The position numbers and the translations under genes are program-made. DNA of 64,000 nt, from the NCBI GenBank assembly GCA_963803775.1, contig CAWDNS010000007.1, forward strand, positions 496,001 through 560,000, written 5' to 3'. The DNA comes from JABCZH01 sp963803775 (GTDB lineage: Bacteria > Acidobacteriota > Terriglobia > Terriglobales > Acidobacteriaceae). Positions 8,388-15,747 of this stretch are shown here, piece after piece. Every line of letters starts with the position of its first letter. Position 1 is the stretch's first letter. Below the pieces are notes generated by a model, which saw only the letters and a list, made by a program, of their open reading frames with translations, was not told where the DNA came from and did not search any database.

Positions 8388-8558
8388 ATGAAACCCGCAC
8401 CCAACGAAATGAGGCGACGCCAACTGCTTCAGTTCTTGGAAAGCAAAGAGCCTGCCTGGAAGGACAGCGACCATCCCGAACTGGCTAAGGGCGCCGCTGC
8501 TTGGGTGCGAAAATTGCGGAAAGAGAGTGAGTTATCTCGGAGACTCAAGAAACACTGA
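8388..8558 (+). CDS. small antitoxin-like protein of unknown function
   Basis: A 56-residue basic protein divergent from vapB, starting 47 bases from its operator. The centre reads AWKDSDHPELAKGAAAWVRKL, and both ends are Arg/Lys-rich. I recall similar short motifs in small proteins near toxin-antitoxin genes but cannot name the family. No partner toxin follows; the next gene is on the other strand. I chose the ATG at 8388 rather than an upstream start because the earlier codons show no coding character. Confidence 0.45.
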   Translation: MKPAPNEMRRRQLLQFLESKEPAWKDSDHPELAKGAAAWVRKLRKESELSRRLKKH

Positions 8559-8596
8559 TCTGCCAATTCGCCAACGACCCGCGACCAACGACCGCC

Positions 8597-10210
8597 CTAC
8601 ACCACCACCGCTTCCTTATACTCTCCAAACACTTTCCGCATAGTATCGGAGATTTCTCCAACGGTCGCATAAGCCTCAACCGCGCCAACAATGCACGGCA
8701 TCAAGTTCGCGCCAGAGCGCGCCGCATCCTCGACCTTCCTCAACGACTCTGACCAGGGCTTCGCATCCCGCCGTAAACGTAAAGCCTGCAACCGTTCCAC
8801 CTGCTTCCGCTCCAACGACTCATCGATCTTCTGCAAAGGCACTGGCTTCTCATCTTCTTGCTTAAATCGGTTCACGCCCACCACCACAGCATCACCCCGA
8901 TCCACTGCCTGCTGATACTCATAAGCAGCATTTTGTATTTCCTGCTGCACAAATCCCCGCTCGATCGCCTTCAACATTCCACCCAAAGCCGCAATCTTGT
9001 CCAGATATTCGTTAGCCCGCTTCTCCACTTCATTCGTCAACGCCTCAATGTAATAAGACCCCGCCAGCGGATCCACCGTCTGCGGCACTCCTGACTCATA
9101 AGCCACAATCTGCTGCGTCCGTAGCGCGATCCGCGCCGCCTGCTCGGTAGGCAGCGCCAGAGCTTCGTCAAAGGAATTCGTATGCAGCGACTGTGTCCCG
9201 CCCAGCACCGCCGCCATGGCCTGCAGCGCCGTGCGGACAATATTATTCTCCGGCTGCTGCGCCGTAAGCGTAGACCCGGCCGTCTGCGTATGAAAGCGCA
9301 GCATCCACGACTTCGGATTCTTCGCCTTGAAATGTTCCCGCATGATGCGCGCCCACATCCGCCGCGCCGCCCGAAATTTGGCAACTTCCTCCAGAAAATC
9401 GTTATGCGCATTAAAGAAGAACGACAGCCGGGGCGCAAACTTATCGACATCAAGCCCGGCATCGACGGCAGCCTGTACGTATGCAATTCCATTGCCCAAC
9501 GTGAATGCAATCTCCTGCACCGCCGTCGATCCCGCTTCCCGCATGTGATATCCCGAGATCGAAATCGTGTTCCACTCCGGCACGTTGTCATTTGTCCACG
9601 CAAACATATCGGTAATGATCCGCATCGCCTGCGCCACCGGAAAAATATACGTTCCCCTCGCGATATATTCTTTTAGAACATCGTTTTGCACCGTGCCGGA
9701 AAGCTTGCGAATGTCGGCTCCCTGCCGCCGCGCCACCGCCACATAAAGCGCCAGCAGAATCGACGCCGTAGCATTGATCGTCATCGATGTCGAGATCTTC
9801 GTCAGATCAATGCCATCGAACAGCCGCTGCATGTCTTCAATCGAATCGATCGCCACCCCAACTTTTCCCACTTCCCCCATCGCCAGCGCGCAGTCCGAAT
9901 CCATTCCAATCTGCGTCGGCAAATCGAACGCCACCGACAACCCCGTAGTCCCATTCGCCAAAAGATACTTGTAGCGCCGGTTCGACTCCTCAGCATCCCC
10001 GAACCCGGCATACTGGCGCATGGTCCAAAGTCTGCCTCTGAACATCGTGGGCTGCACCCCGCGCGTATACGGATATTCCCCCGGATACCCAACCTCGCCG
10101 TCGTAGTCCCAACCTTCAAGATCGGCGGGCCCGTAAACCTGCCGCACCGGAATATGCGACGCCGTCTGCGGATCGGGGCGCGCGTCTTTTTCTTTCGGTT
10201 TTGTGACCAT
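8597..10210 (-). CDS. methylmalonyl-CoA mutase family, large (catalytic) subunit
   Basis: TIM-barrel subunit of a cobalamin-dependent acyl-CoA mutase, 537 residues. The family blocks are clear: YPGEYPYTRGV near the N-terminus, RQYAGFGDAEESNRRYKYLL, GLSVAFDLPTQ and SGYHMREAGSTAVQE. It stops after the barrel and has no C-terminal B12-binding domain, so a separate small subunit must exist elsewhere. Probable substrates are methylmalonyl-CoA or a related acyl-CoA. The start at 10210 is chosen because GGTGAGGAAGG lies directly before it; an upstream ATG would translate that ribosome-binding site. A small membrane protein gene ends 28 bases upstream on the same strand. Confidence 0.92.
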   Translation of the reverse strand: MVTKPKEKDARPDPQTASHIPVRQVYGPADLEGWDYDGEVGYPGEYPYTRGVQPTMFRGRLWTMRQYAGFGDAEESNRRYKYLLANGTTGLSVAFDLPTQIGMDSDCALAMGEVGKVGVAIDSIEDMQRLFDGIDLTKISTSMTINATASILLALYVAVARRQGADIRKLSGTVQNDVLKEYIARGTYIFPVAQAMRIITDMFAWTNDNVPEWNTISISGYHMREAGSTAVQEIAFTLGNGIAYVQAAVDAGLDVDKFAPRLSFFFNAHNDFLEEVAKFRAARRMWARIMREHFKAKNPKSWMLRFHTQTAGSTLTAQQPENNIVRTALQAMAAVLGGTQSLHTNSFDEALALPTEQAARIALRTQQIVAYESGVPQTVDPLAGSYYIEALTNEVEKRANEYLDKIAALGGMLKAIERGFVQQEIQNAAYEYQQAVDRGDAVVVGVNRFKQEDEKPVPLQKIDESLERKQVERLQALRLRRDAKPWSESLRKVEDAARSGANLMPCIVGAVEAYATVGEISDTMRKVFGEYKEAVVV

Positions 10211-10238
10211 CTTCCCTTCCTCACCAGAGTCCAAAGAC

Positions 10239-10565
10239 TCAGTGCCGCTTCCGTATCCGCCAAAATGAGCTCACTCCAAACCAGCCAAATAAAACTGTAA
10301 AAGCTGCTGCCAAAAACATCCGCCCGGCGCCGCTGTGTCTCGCCCACTCCCGCCAGAATGCCAAACCGCCTACCGCGGCTAACGCCAAGAAAACAAATCC
10401 CGTGACCTCGAGCCACAACTGTCCCAGCGCCCCCGCCCATCGCGACGCCGTCATCCGTCCCGCGTGCATGACCGCGCCAAATGTCCGCGTTTTGCGCACT
10501 TGCCGCCCGGCAACCCGGGCTGCAATCCCCAATTTCCTGCCAGTAGAGAGAGGCGACATCGTCAT
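10239..10565 (-). CDS. two-span membrane protein
   Basis: A 108-residue protein with a basic N-terminal third and two hydrophobic segments (about residues 54-72 and 82-100), separated by a short polar loop and ending in a basic tail (FWRIRKRH). I recognise the general look of a conserved acidobacterial small membrane protein but no named family. It lies 28 bases upstream of the mutase gene on the same strand, so co-transcription is likely. The exact start is uncertain (TTG, or ATGs at 10565 or 10559). Confidence 0.55.
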   Translation of the reverse strand: MTMSPLSTGRKLGIAARVAGRQVRKTRTFGAVMHAGRMTASRWAGALGQLWLEVTGFVFLALAAVGGLAFWREWARHSGAGRMFLAAAFTVLFGWFGVSSFWRIRKRH

Positions 10566-10583
10566 CGATTTTATCAAGCTTCC

Positions 10584-10593
10584 GGGTTACAAT
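10584..10593 (+). promoter_or_regulatory. GGGTTACAAT promoter-like motif
   Basis: One of four GTTACAAT sites in the window. It lies 91 bases before the plus-strand gene at 10685 and inside the divergent region, so it is the likely -10 element of that gene. Confidence 0.35.
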
Positions 10594-10684
10594 AACGCGG
10601 CGCGGGTAGTTTTCGCTATGAGCCCGCGGCGGCGCGGCTGCATCTAAAGAAAGTGTAGTCAAGCCAGGCATTTCGGGAGGAGTC

Positions 10685-10972
10685 GTGGACCAGGAACTCA
10701 AGCAACTCATGAAGGAACTGGGGGAAGCCATCAACGAGTCGCTCGCCGACTCCGATCAGATTGCCGAAGTTGTCTCCCGCATCAAAGACGGCGGCTACGA
10801 CATTTTTCTGGTGCTCGAAGCCACCATCGGCGTCAGCAAACCCGGCGACAAATCCCCCGACAAGACTTCGCTGGTCACCACTCTCAGCAGCAATCCCGAA
10901 TTCAAAATCAGTGATCAGGACCTCAAGTTCCTGAAATCCCTGCGCATCAAGATCGAAGAAGACGCAGCATAG
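10685..10972 (+). CDS. conserved small acidic protein
   Basis: A 95-residue soluble, acidic protein, mostly helical at the N-terminus (ELKQLMKELGEAINESLADS) with a hydrophobic strand (YDIFLVLEATIG) in the middle. It starts with GTG behind a strong GGGAGGAG ribosome-binding site, which supports that it is real. I do not recognise the family. It is divergent from the membrane-protein/mutase pair. Confidence 0.65.
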   Translation: MDQELKQLMKELGEAINESLADSDQIAEVVSRIKDGGYDIFLVLEATIGVSKPGDKSPDKTSLVTTLSSNPEFKISDQDLKFLKSLRIKIEEDAA

Positions 10973-10990
10973 ATTGCTACCTACGCTCTT

Positions 10991-11413
10991 TTATCGGTAG
11001 CCATCTGCCAGGAGTAGATGCCACGACTCGCGGTAGGGTTCATAGATGGACTTCCGGTACTCCGGTGATAGGTAAAGTTTTTGTTGTCCGGTCAGGGCCA
11101 CCGCAGCTGGAACAATGTACCAGAGATCCCAAGGGATGACATAGGCCGCGATGAAATCGATGTCGTCCTTGGTGTAGTAAACGCGGTTGCCACGAAGCGA
11201 ACATCCGTAGTGATTCCTTTTTCTGCTCATGGTGGACTTCACTTGCACACGGTGGAAACCGCCATTGCATTCTACGGCGAAATCGTAGTGGCTAGATTCA
11301 CCCCAGGGTTTGGCGACAACGAGGCCGTGTTCGGTGGCGCGAATCATGAAAAGCAGCTCTGCCCATTCGCCGCGTTGTTTTGGTTGTTTGATGCTCATGC
11401 CCGGACTATCCAT
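10991..11413 (-). CDS. PD-(D/E)XK nuclease-like protein
   Basis: A 140-residue protein resembling the small PD-(D/E)XK endonuclease family related to group I intron homing endonucleases (PDDEXK_5). The core is visible: E17 in RGEWAELLF, D44 in HYDFAVE, and Q57-V-K59-S, i.e. the E...D...QxK arrangement of the fold. It would cut or bind DNA. The ATG has GGAG 8 bases upstream. It stands alone between a terminator and the convergent gene at 10685, at the edge of an accessory island. Confidence 0.75.
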   Translation of the reverse strand: MDSPGMSIKQPKQRGEWAELLFMIRATEHGLVVAKPWGESSHYDFAVECNGGFHRVQVKSTMSRKRNHYGCSLRGNRVYYTKDDIDFIAAYVIPWDLWYIVPAAVALTGQQKLYLSPEYRKSIYEPYRESWHLLLADGYR

Positions 11414-11428
11414 CTGGTAATCTCCAAT

Positions 11429-11452
11429 AAAAAAGCGGCCCTTTGGGCCGCG
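11429..11452 (-). terminator. rho-independent terminator (minus strand)
   Basis: Hairpin GCGGCCC-AAA-GGGCCGC followed on the minus strand by TTTTTTATT. It would end transcription from the thioesterase/TIR-like/HTH genes and isolates the PD-(D/E)XK gene. The A/T symmetry could let it work in both directions. Confidence 0.8.
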
Positions 11453-11718
11453 CTCTTTTCGTTAACTTGTCATTCCGTGGGCCATCAGGCCCAAGGAATC
11501 TGCTTTTGATCTCGAACTAACTCCCTACTTCCAGACTAGCAAATTGCACAGCTAAGTGAGACACGATTCCAAACTTTATATTTGTATTGGATAGAGCAGT
11601 ATGCGGGGAATCAGTTACTATCTCGCTATTGACAACCGTTTTCGACGATCAAGCCAAAACGGGAAAAAGTGTCGCCCAGTTCCGAAGTGGAACAGAAAGT
11701 TCCCGAACCGGAATTCTC
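11453..11718. other. non-coding stretch with a repeat remnant
   Basis: No convincing gene. 11471-11508 contains GGGCCATCAGGCCC inside CATTCC...GGAATCTGCTTTT, which looks like a remnant of the same repeat class as that in the vapBC gap. The remainder shows nothing that I recognise. Confidence 0.4.
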
Positions 11719-12150
11719 TCAACCTATGCGCTCCCCCGCCGCCTTCCGTACCGCCTCCGGAAACGGACACGACTTCCTCGTACTCCTATCCAAATGCACC
11801 GCCGTAATTTCGCAAGTCGCGGCAATCTCCTGGGTTTCGGCGTTCGTCATCTCATGCAGAAAGCGAATCACCTTCTCGCGGATTTCCAGAATCCGCGATC
11901 TCACTTCAATCACGTCGCCCGCCATCAGCTCGCGCTTGTAAGTAATGTTCTGCTGCACCCCGGCCACGCCGAACTTTCCTTCCCGCAGGTACGACGGCGT
12001 GATTCCCACCGCAGCAAAGAGGTTCCAGTTCGCCTGGTCGAACTTGCTCACGTACCAGGTAATGTTCATGTGCCCGATCTGATCGCACTCCCACGGATAC
12101 GTCGCCCCGCGGTAAGTCACCATGCTTGCGCTTGAATTGGATGTGTTCAT
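11719..12150 (-). CDS. 4-hydroxybenzoyl-CoA thioesterase-fold protein
   Basis: A 143-residue hotdog-fold acyl-CoA thioesterase of the YbgC/FadM type. The family signature is in ECDQIGHMNITWYVSKFDQA (about residues 21-40), with D23 at the position of the catalytic acid. The later block reads GDVIEVRSRILEIREKVIRF. It hydrolyses an acyl-CoA; the substrate cannot be read from the sequence. The start is weakly supported; an internal ATG 9 codons later also fits. Its 5' end overlaps the open extension of the TIR-like frame just upstream. Confidence 0.85.
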   Translation of the reverse strand: MNTSNSSASMVTYRGATYPWECDQIGHMNITWYVSKFDQANWNLFAAVGITPSYLREGKFGVAGVQQNITYKRELMAGDVIEVRSRILEIREKVIRFLHEMTNAETQEIAATCEITAVHLDRSTRKSCPFPEAVRKAAGERIG

Positions 12151-12740
12151 AATGCCCTAACCCGAATGCCGAAATCTTACCCTGAACCAAATCCTTCGCC
12201 GCAGCATTCGCCAAGACGCACAGGTCTCTGAACACACGCGCGTTGAAAGGATGCGTTGCCCCCGCCTGGCGAAGCACCCTCTTAAAGTTGGATCGCAGTA
12301 CACGATATACCTTTTTCATCTCCCCGAGCGTGGGCTGATTGCCTTGGAGGACAAAGAAGTTACCCAGCTCTCGCAACACTCCATGCACCGTGCCGTCGTG
12401 AATGTAAGGGTCTGTGCCATCCAGGTCGGTCAACGATTTCTTGAGGCGAAACCTCTCTGACTCACACACCACCCAGGCATGTCCTGGGATGGCAGTTCGT
12501 TCCAGTGCAACCGTCAAGCCGAGCTCAAATGGCATATTGAAGCGCGGGGTTCGCGGACGATCACGGTTAAGCTGCACCCGCGACAGGTCGTGAATCGAAT
12601 ACTTGCATTCTTGAATTAGTTCCAGGATGCGTTCCAGCCGCCGGCTGCTGGTCGTGATTTCGAGCACCGCCCTCGGTTGCAAGCCGAACGCAATGACCCC
12701 CGCGGAGTCGTAGGGAATATTCAGAAAAACTGATTCCGTA
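12151..12740 (-). pseudogene. decayed TIR/deoxyribosyltransferase-like protein
   Basis: The minus strand encodes a protein with the blocks ESVFLNIPYDS, GVIAFGLQPRAVLEI, ECKYSIHDLSRV, RFNMPFELGL and ARVFRDLCVLA. They occur in this order in a conserved family that I know as small nucleotide-binding-like proteins. The ELG block resembles the catalytic Glu region of the TIR/nucleoside deoxyribosyltransferase fold. Three signs of decay: the position expected to be ATG reads ACG (12740), about ten residues between NIPYDS and GVIAFG seem to be missing, and the frame runs on without a stop through the next gene to 11906. It directly follows the HTH gene. Family assignment is from memory; catalysis is inference. 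Confidence 0.5.
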
Positions 12741-13019
12741 CTACCGGTGCGCTTTGGTGGTGCGGGTGTGGGCTTTGTTTTTCGCCGCGTGGGCTTGTCT
12801 CCCGTTGCTCTTCTTTATTCCGACTGTGCTGGCCCGGGATCCCGTCTTCTTCTTGTGTGCAACAAAACTGCCGCTTTCCGTGTTGCGATCAATCATGCCC
12901 TGCGTAGACTTTCTTGCCATCTCAATCAACTGCCGGGTGCGCGCCGCAGAAACGCCAAGGGTCTCAGCGATGTCATACGGAGTTGCAAAGCGTCCTCGAA
13001 GTTTGATGGGCTGTCGCAT
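12741..13019 (-). CDS. small HTH protein with a basic tail
   Basis: A 92-residue protein. Residues 9-35 (GRFATPYDIAETLGVSAARTR) read as a helix-turn-helix of the kind that selects a promoter. After it comes a Lys/Arg/His-rich, probably disordered tail. The internal ATG at 13019 is preferred because the motif starts shortly after it. It ends immediately before the TIR/deoxyribosyltransferase-like frame, so the two would have formed a two-gene unit with this protein as regulator or antitoxin-like partner (inference). Confidence 0.6.
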   Translation of the reverse strand: MRQPIKLRGRFATPYDIAETLGVSAARTRQLIEMARKSTQGMIDRNTESGSFVAHKKKTGSRASTVGIKKSNGRQAHAAKNKAHTRTTKAHR

Positions 13020-13073
13020 CGTTCCTAAATTATACGCCGCGCTTTCTCTCGACTCCACCACGACAAGGGGTGC

Positions 13074-13108
13074 CCCATTTCTCGCGCGCCCTTTGCGCGA
13101 GAAGTGGG
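13074..13108. repeat. CCCCAC-type palindromic dispersed repeat
   Basis: Inverted repeat CCCATTTCTCGCGC / GCGCGAGAAGTGGG with one G-T pair, of the same family as 7316, 24742 and 30050. It lies upstream of the HTH gene. Confidence 0.75.
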
Positions 13109-13194
13109 AGGCAATGCAGCCGACAGCGAAAATGTAGGCGCGGGCGTCCCCGCCCGTGCAGGCAGTGGCACACTGTCGAAAGCACTGTATAAGG

Positions 13195-13212
13195 GCACGG
13201 TTTCAACCGTGC
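13195..13212. repeat. GCACGGTT palindrome
   Basis: Perfect inverted repeat GCACGGTT-TC-AACCGTGC ending 7 bases before the DUF488 stop. The neighbouring 13138-13160 (GCGGGCGTCCCCGCCCG) is another GC palindrome of the type also found inside nrdJ. Confidence 0.65.
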
Positions 13213-13219
13213 AGGAGAT

Positions 13220-13654
13220 CTACAGATGAACCGTCTCGATCCCACCCCACTTGCCATTCAGATATTCCGCGACAAGCCTCCGGTGACAGTGAACCGGCTT
13301 TTCCTCGCTGCAGAGCAGGCAGGCATTTTCTAAAAGATCTCTTGGAACTGTTCCCTCGACGCGCCGCTCGGCCATCAGAGCCAGAAATCGCTTCTCATAC
13401 TGCACCCAATCGTGGCTGCGCTTCTTGTATTCGTCAAGCATGGACTGCGTAGGCGCCAGCTCGGCCAAGTGCACGTAGTCGATTCCACAGATCGCCTTCA
13501 GAAAATACTTCAGATCGTCACGTTTCGAAAAGCCCGCCAACTGCGAGACATTATTCAATCGAACATCTACAAGTCGCCGAACACCTGCATCGCATAGTTT
13601 GCCAAAAAAGGTCTCCGCCGACTTCTTCGTAAAGCCGATGGTAAAAACCTTCAT
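13220..13654 (-). CDS. DUF488 family protein, short
   Basis: A 144-residue DUF488 protein. The family start VFTIGFTKKSAETFF, the VDVR motif (about residues 29-32) and the C-terminal CSEEKPVHCHRRLVAEYL block are present. The conserved Cys-x-x-x-x-x-x-Cys-His-Arg arrangement suggests a metal or nucleotide site, but the biochemical role of DUF488 is not settled. Its ATG begins directly after the stop of the second, longer DUF488 gene (TAAATG), so translation is coupled. Third gene of a DuOB-DUF488-DUF488 operon. Confidence 0.85.
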   Translation of the reverse strand: MKVFTIGFTKKSAETFFGKLCDAGVRRLVDVRLNNVSQLAGFSKRDDLKYFLKAICGIDYVHLAELAPTQSMLDEYKKRSHDWVQYEKRFLALMAERRVEGTVPRDLLENACLLCSEEKPVHCHRRLVAEYLNGKWGGIETVHL

Positions 13655-14269
13655 TTAAGCAGACTCTCTTTTCGCAGCCTCAACCGGTTCCTCTTGTGAG
13701 AATGCAATCTTTGCTGCCTGCCTCTCGTAGGCCAACTCGACCAAGTCGTCCTGAGTGCCGAACAGGTGCATACTGTCCATCCGCAATTCCACAAGAAGCC
13801 GGGCGACGGAAGCCTCGTGGTCTTCGACCACGCCTGGATCGATTATGTGCTTGAGTTGGAAACCACGCCGCGCCAGATGCCGCGCAACGAGAATAAAACG
13901 ATGACAGGCGAGAGGCTCCCTCTCAGCACACATCAGCGCCAACCGGTATCGGAGTGTTCCTTTTTCAACGCGATCTAGACCCTGTTCAAACAACTTCGTC
14001 TGAGCCAGGACGTCATATTGGACCTGGCCCTCCACATAGCAGGAAGGATCACGCGATCGCGCGCCGAGTTCCTCTCCAAGAAACGCATACGCTATTTGGT
14101 GCTTCGCCAAGAATTCAGCGAGTGATTCCCGATTGAACTGCGGGTTAACCCGGCTGTATGGCTGAGAACGGACATCTGCCACAGCTGTCAACTCGTTCTC
14201 AAGCAGGAGGGCCAGGAACTCATCTGACGTCCGATTTGAGTGTCCAATCGTGAAAACTGTTCTCTGCAT
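13655..14269 (-). CDS. DUF488 family protein, long
   Basis: A 204-residue DUF488 protein. It starts with TVFTIGHSNRTSDEFLALL, then VADVRSQPYSR (about 31-41), LGEELGAR (about 65-72) and the conserved CAEREPLACHRFILVARHL near residues 115-133, followed by an extra C-terminal helical part of about 60 residues that the short paralogue lacks. The ATG at 14269 comes one base after the stop of the DuOB frame. Two different DUF488 paralogues side by side suggest a heteromer or sequential roles (inference). Confidence 0.87.
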   Translation of the reverse strand: MQRTVFTIGHSNRTSDEFLALLLENELTAVADVRSQPYSRVNPQFNRESLAEFLAKHQIAYAFLGEELGARSRDPSCYVEGQVQYDVLAQTKLFEQGLDRVEKGTLRYRLALMCAEREPLACHRFILVARHLARRGFQLKHIIDPGVVEDHEASVARLLVELRMDSMHLFGTQDDLVELAYERQAAKIAFSQEEPVEAAKRESA

Positions 14270-14270
14270 G

Positions 14271-14968
14271 CTAGATGTCGGCCTCAATCACCCCAGCAAT
14301 CAATTTGTAACACGCATTCTGCTTCTCGAAAACCTCACTAATGCTGATACATAGTACCGGGTTTCGCAATTCACGCGTGAATCCGTCCGGTTGCCCTAGC
14401 AAAACACTCTCAACCACAGGATCAGTGACCGCAAATACGTAATCGTACCCTCCCAATGAAAAGTGGCCACGAACCCTCTGGCGCGGTCGGTAGCCCTGAC
14501 CCTCCGTACCGACAACCATCTTGAGCGCTGGCGGCCGTATCAACATTAGTGAGTTCGGTAACCCCGCCGCAACACCGGCAGGAATGTGATCGTTCTGCCC
14601 GTTCTGAGTCGAACCAGCGTTGATCCAAAGCGGTCCATTAACGCGTTGGACGGCGGCTAGAACCTGTACATTTGTAATGCTTCCCGGCACATCCAGTGTT
14701 GTGAAGCCTCTACCAAGTGGTTCTCAGTCTGGCAGCCCACCGGTTGATGTCCCAGCAGGGGCACCTCGACGATCTCCAATAGGTGCGGATCGTGGTTTCC
14801 AGAGCAAAGTCGCTCGCCATGCAGCTCACCCTTCTTAAGGGCGCTCACTGGTCGAACCCAATCGCCAAAGACTCGACCATCCCAAATCCGGCCAGCGACA
14901 CAGCGACCGTTAATTTTTCTTGAATTGGCCAAACAAACGATAGTCTTCGTATAAGGCATCGCACACAT
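14271..14968 (-). pseudogene. dual-OB (DuOB) domain protein with a frameshift
   Basis: Two overlapping minus-strand frames read as one protein. The first (14968 to 14657) begins MPYTKTIVCLANSRKINGR at codon 4 and has RPVSALKKGEL and GHQTENHL. The second (from about 14700 to 14271) has LAAVQRVNGPLWI, RVRGHFSLGGYDY, VFAVTDPVVE and YKLIAGVIEADI. Together they match what I know as the dual-OB domain family, predicted nucleic-acid- or nucleotide-binding proteins associated with conflict systems. A one-base shift near 14690-14710 separates the halves. It may be a true mutation, programmed frameshifting or a sequencing error. First gene of the operon with two DUF488 proteins. Confidence 0.6.
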
Positions 14969-14998
14969 CCATCCGCGAGCTACGCGTCAAAAGCGAAA

Positions 14999-15024
14999 GG
15001 GGCCATGGCTCGCGCCATGGCCCC
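14999..15024 (-). terminator. strong hairpin after the reverse-transcriptase gene
   Basis: Perfect 11-bp inverted repeat GGGGCCATGGC-TCGC-GCCATGGCCCC. On the minus strand it is followed by TTTCGCTTTT, an imperfect T-tract, so it probably ends the reverse-transcriptase transcript before the DuOB operon. Confidence 0.65.
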
Positions 15025-15066
15025 CCTCAGAGTCGCTAACGTTTTACTCGCTTTTATCAGCGTTGC

Positions 15067-15654
15067 CTAGGCACTTTCGTGCCATTGAGAAGCGGCAAGA
15101 AAACGCTTGTCAGGTGCCGCGAGCGGCCGGCCCTTGCAAACCGCTATTAGGTCCGTCGCATACCCACGAACATCGCCAGGACAGAGTTGGTGGATGAACC
15201 TAAGCTGTGCGACCAACCCCCTTATGTACTTCTCCTCGTCTCGTTCCCCAACAAGACCATCCCGCAGCTTGTGTATGCCCGAACGAACCCGCGATAGTTT
15301 CTCCTTTGGCGCGCGTACCCCTGCCGCACCGAGCCTCGTGCCGGTGAGGAGCTTGATAGCCCTTGGTCCCATGATCTTGATCTTTTCACGCTTCAATCGA
15401 AGTCCGTGACTCCCAAGAACCGAAGCAGTGACCTGGATTAACTCCCGCGCCCGGCTACCAGAAAATGCAAGATCGTCTATCCAAGTCGAGTACACAACAT
15501 CCAGCCCTTCACAAGCGATCCTAATCGGCTCAGAATGATGGGTTAACACACAACCCATCGCGGTGAAATACCCTACCCTCACCGCCTTATGTCCTTCGTC
15601 GACGACGAAGGACTCGACCATAGCAGCTGCCTGCTGCCTGAGAACGATTGTCAA
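15067..15654 (-). CDS. N-terminally truncated reverse transcriptase
   Basis: A 195-residue protein whose central part matches the second half of retron/group-II-like reverse transcriptases. YSTWIDDLAFSG (about residues 55-66) corresponds to the YxDD catalytic box in the form WIDD. LRLKREKIKIM, TGTRLGAAGVRAPKEKL and RVRSGIHKLRDG follow in the order of motifs 6-7 and thumb. Motifs 1-4 (about 120-150 residues in the family) are missing. A good promoter lies only about 40 bases upstream, which leaves no room for them or for an upstream msr/msd RNA. The start is TTG or the ATG 11 codons in. It is either a relic or a minimal derived protein. Confidence 0.65.
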   Translation of the reverse strand: MTIVLRQQAAAMVESFVVDEGHKAVRVGYFTAMGCVLTHHSEPIRIACEGLDVVYSTWIDDLAFSGSRARELIQVTASVLGSHGLRLKREKIKIMGPRAIKLLTGTRLGAAGVRAPKEKLSRVRSGIHKLRDGLVGERDEEKYIRGLVAQLRFIHQLCPGDVRGYATDLIAVCKGRPLAAPDKRFLAASQWHESA

Positions 15655-15692
15655 AGAACCTGCCGAAGCGCCGTAAACGGCGATCCACCCAC

Positions 15693-15721
15693 AGTGTAAA
15701 AATCAAATGTCACCTTGTCAA
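15693..15721 (-). promoter_or_regulatory. sigma-70-type promoter of the reverse-transcriptase gene
   Basis: On the minus strand: TTGACA (15721-15716), a 17-base spacer, TACACT (15698-15693). Predicted start near 15686, about 30 bases before the coding region. It is the best consensus promoter that I see in the window. Confidence 0.75.
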
Positions 15722-15747
15722 GAAAAATGACAAGTAGTCACTATTTG

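Noticed and set aside
10211..10684. Cobalamin riboswitch for the B12-dependent mutase (also sought before nrdJ)
   Set aside because: I could not find the conserved B12-box or core sequences upstream of either gene.
11906..12150. Continuation of the TIR-like frame as a real C-terminal domain
   Set aside because: It overlaps the well-supported thioesterase on the same strand in another frame and loses all family similarity.
15067..15747. Complete retron with msr/msd RNA
   Set aside because: The promoter lies about 35 bases upstream of the coding region, so there is no space for the non-coding RNA, and the first RT motifs are absent.
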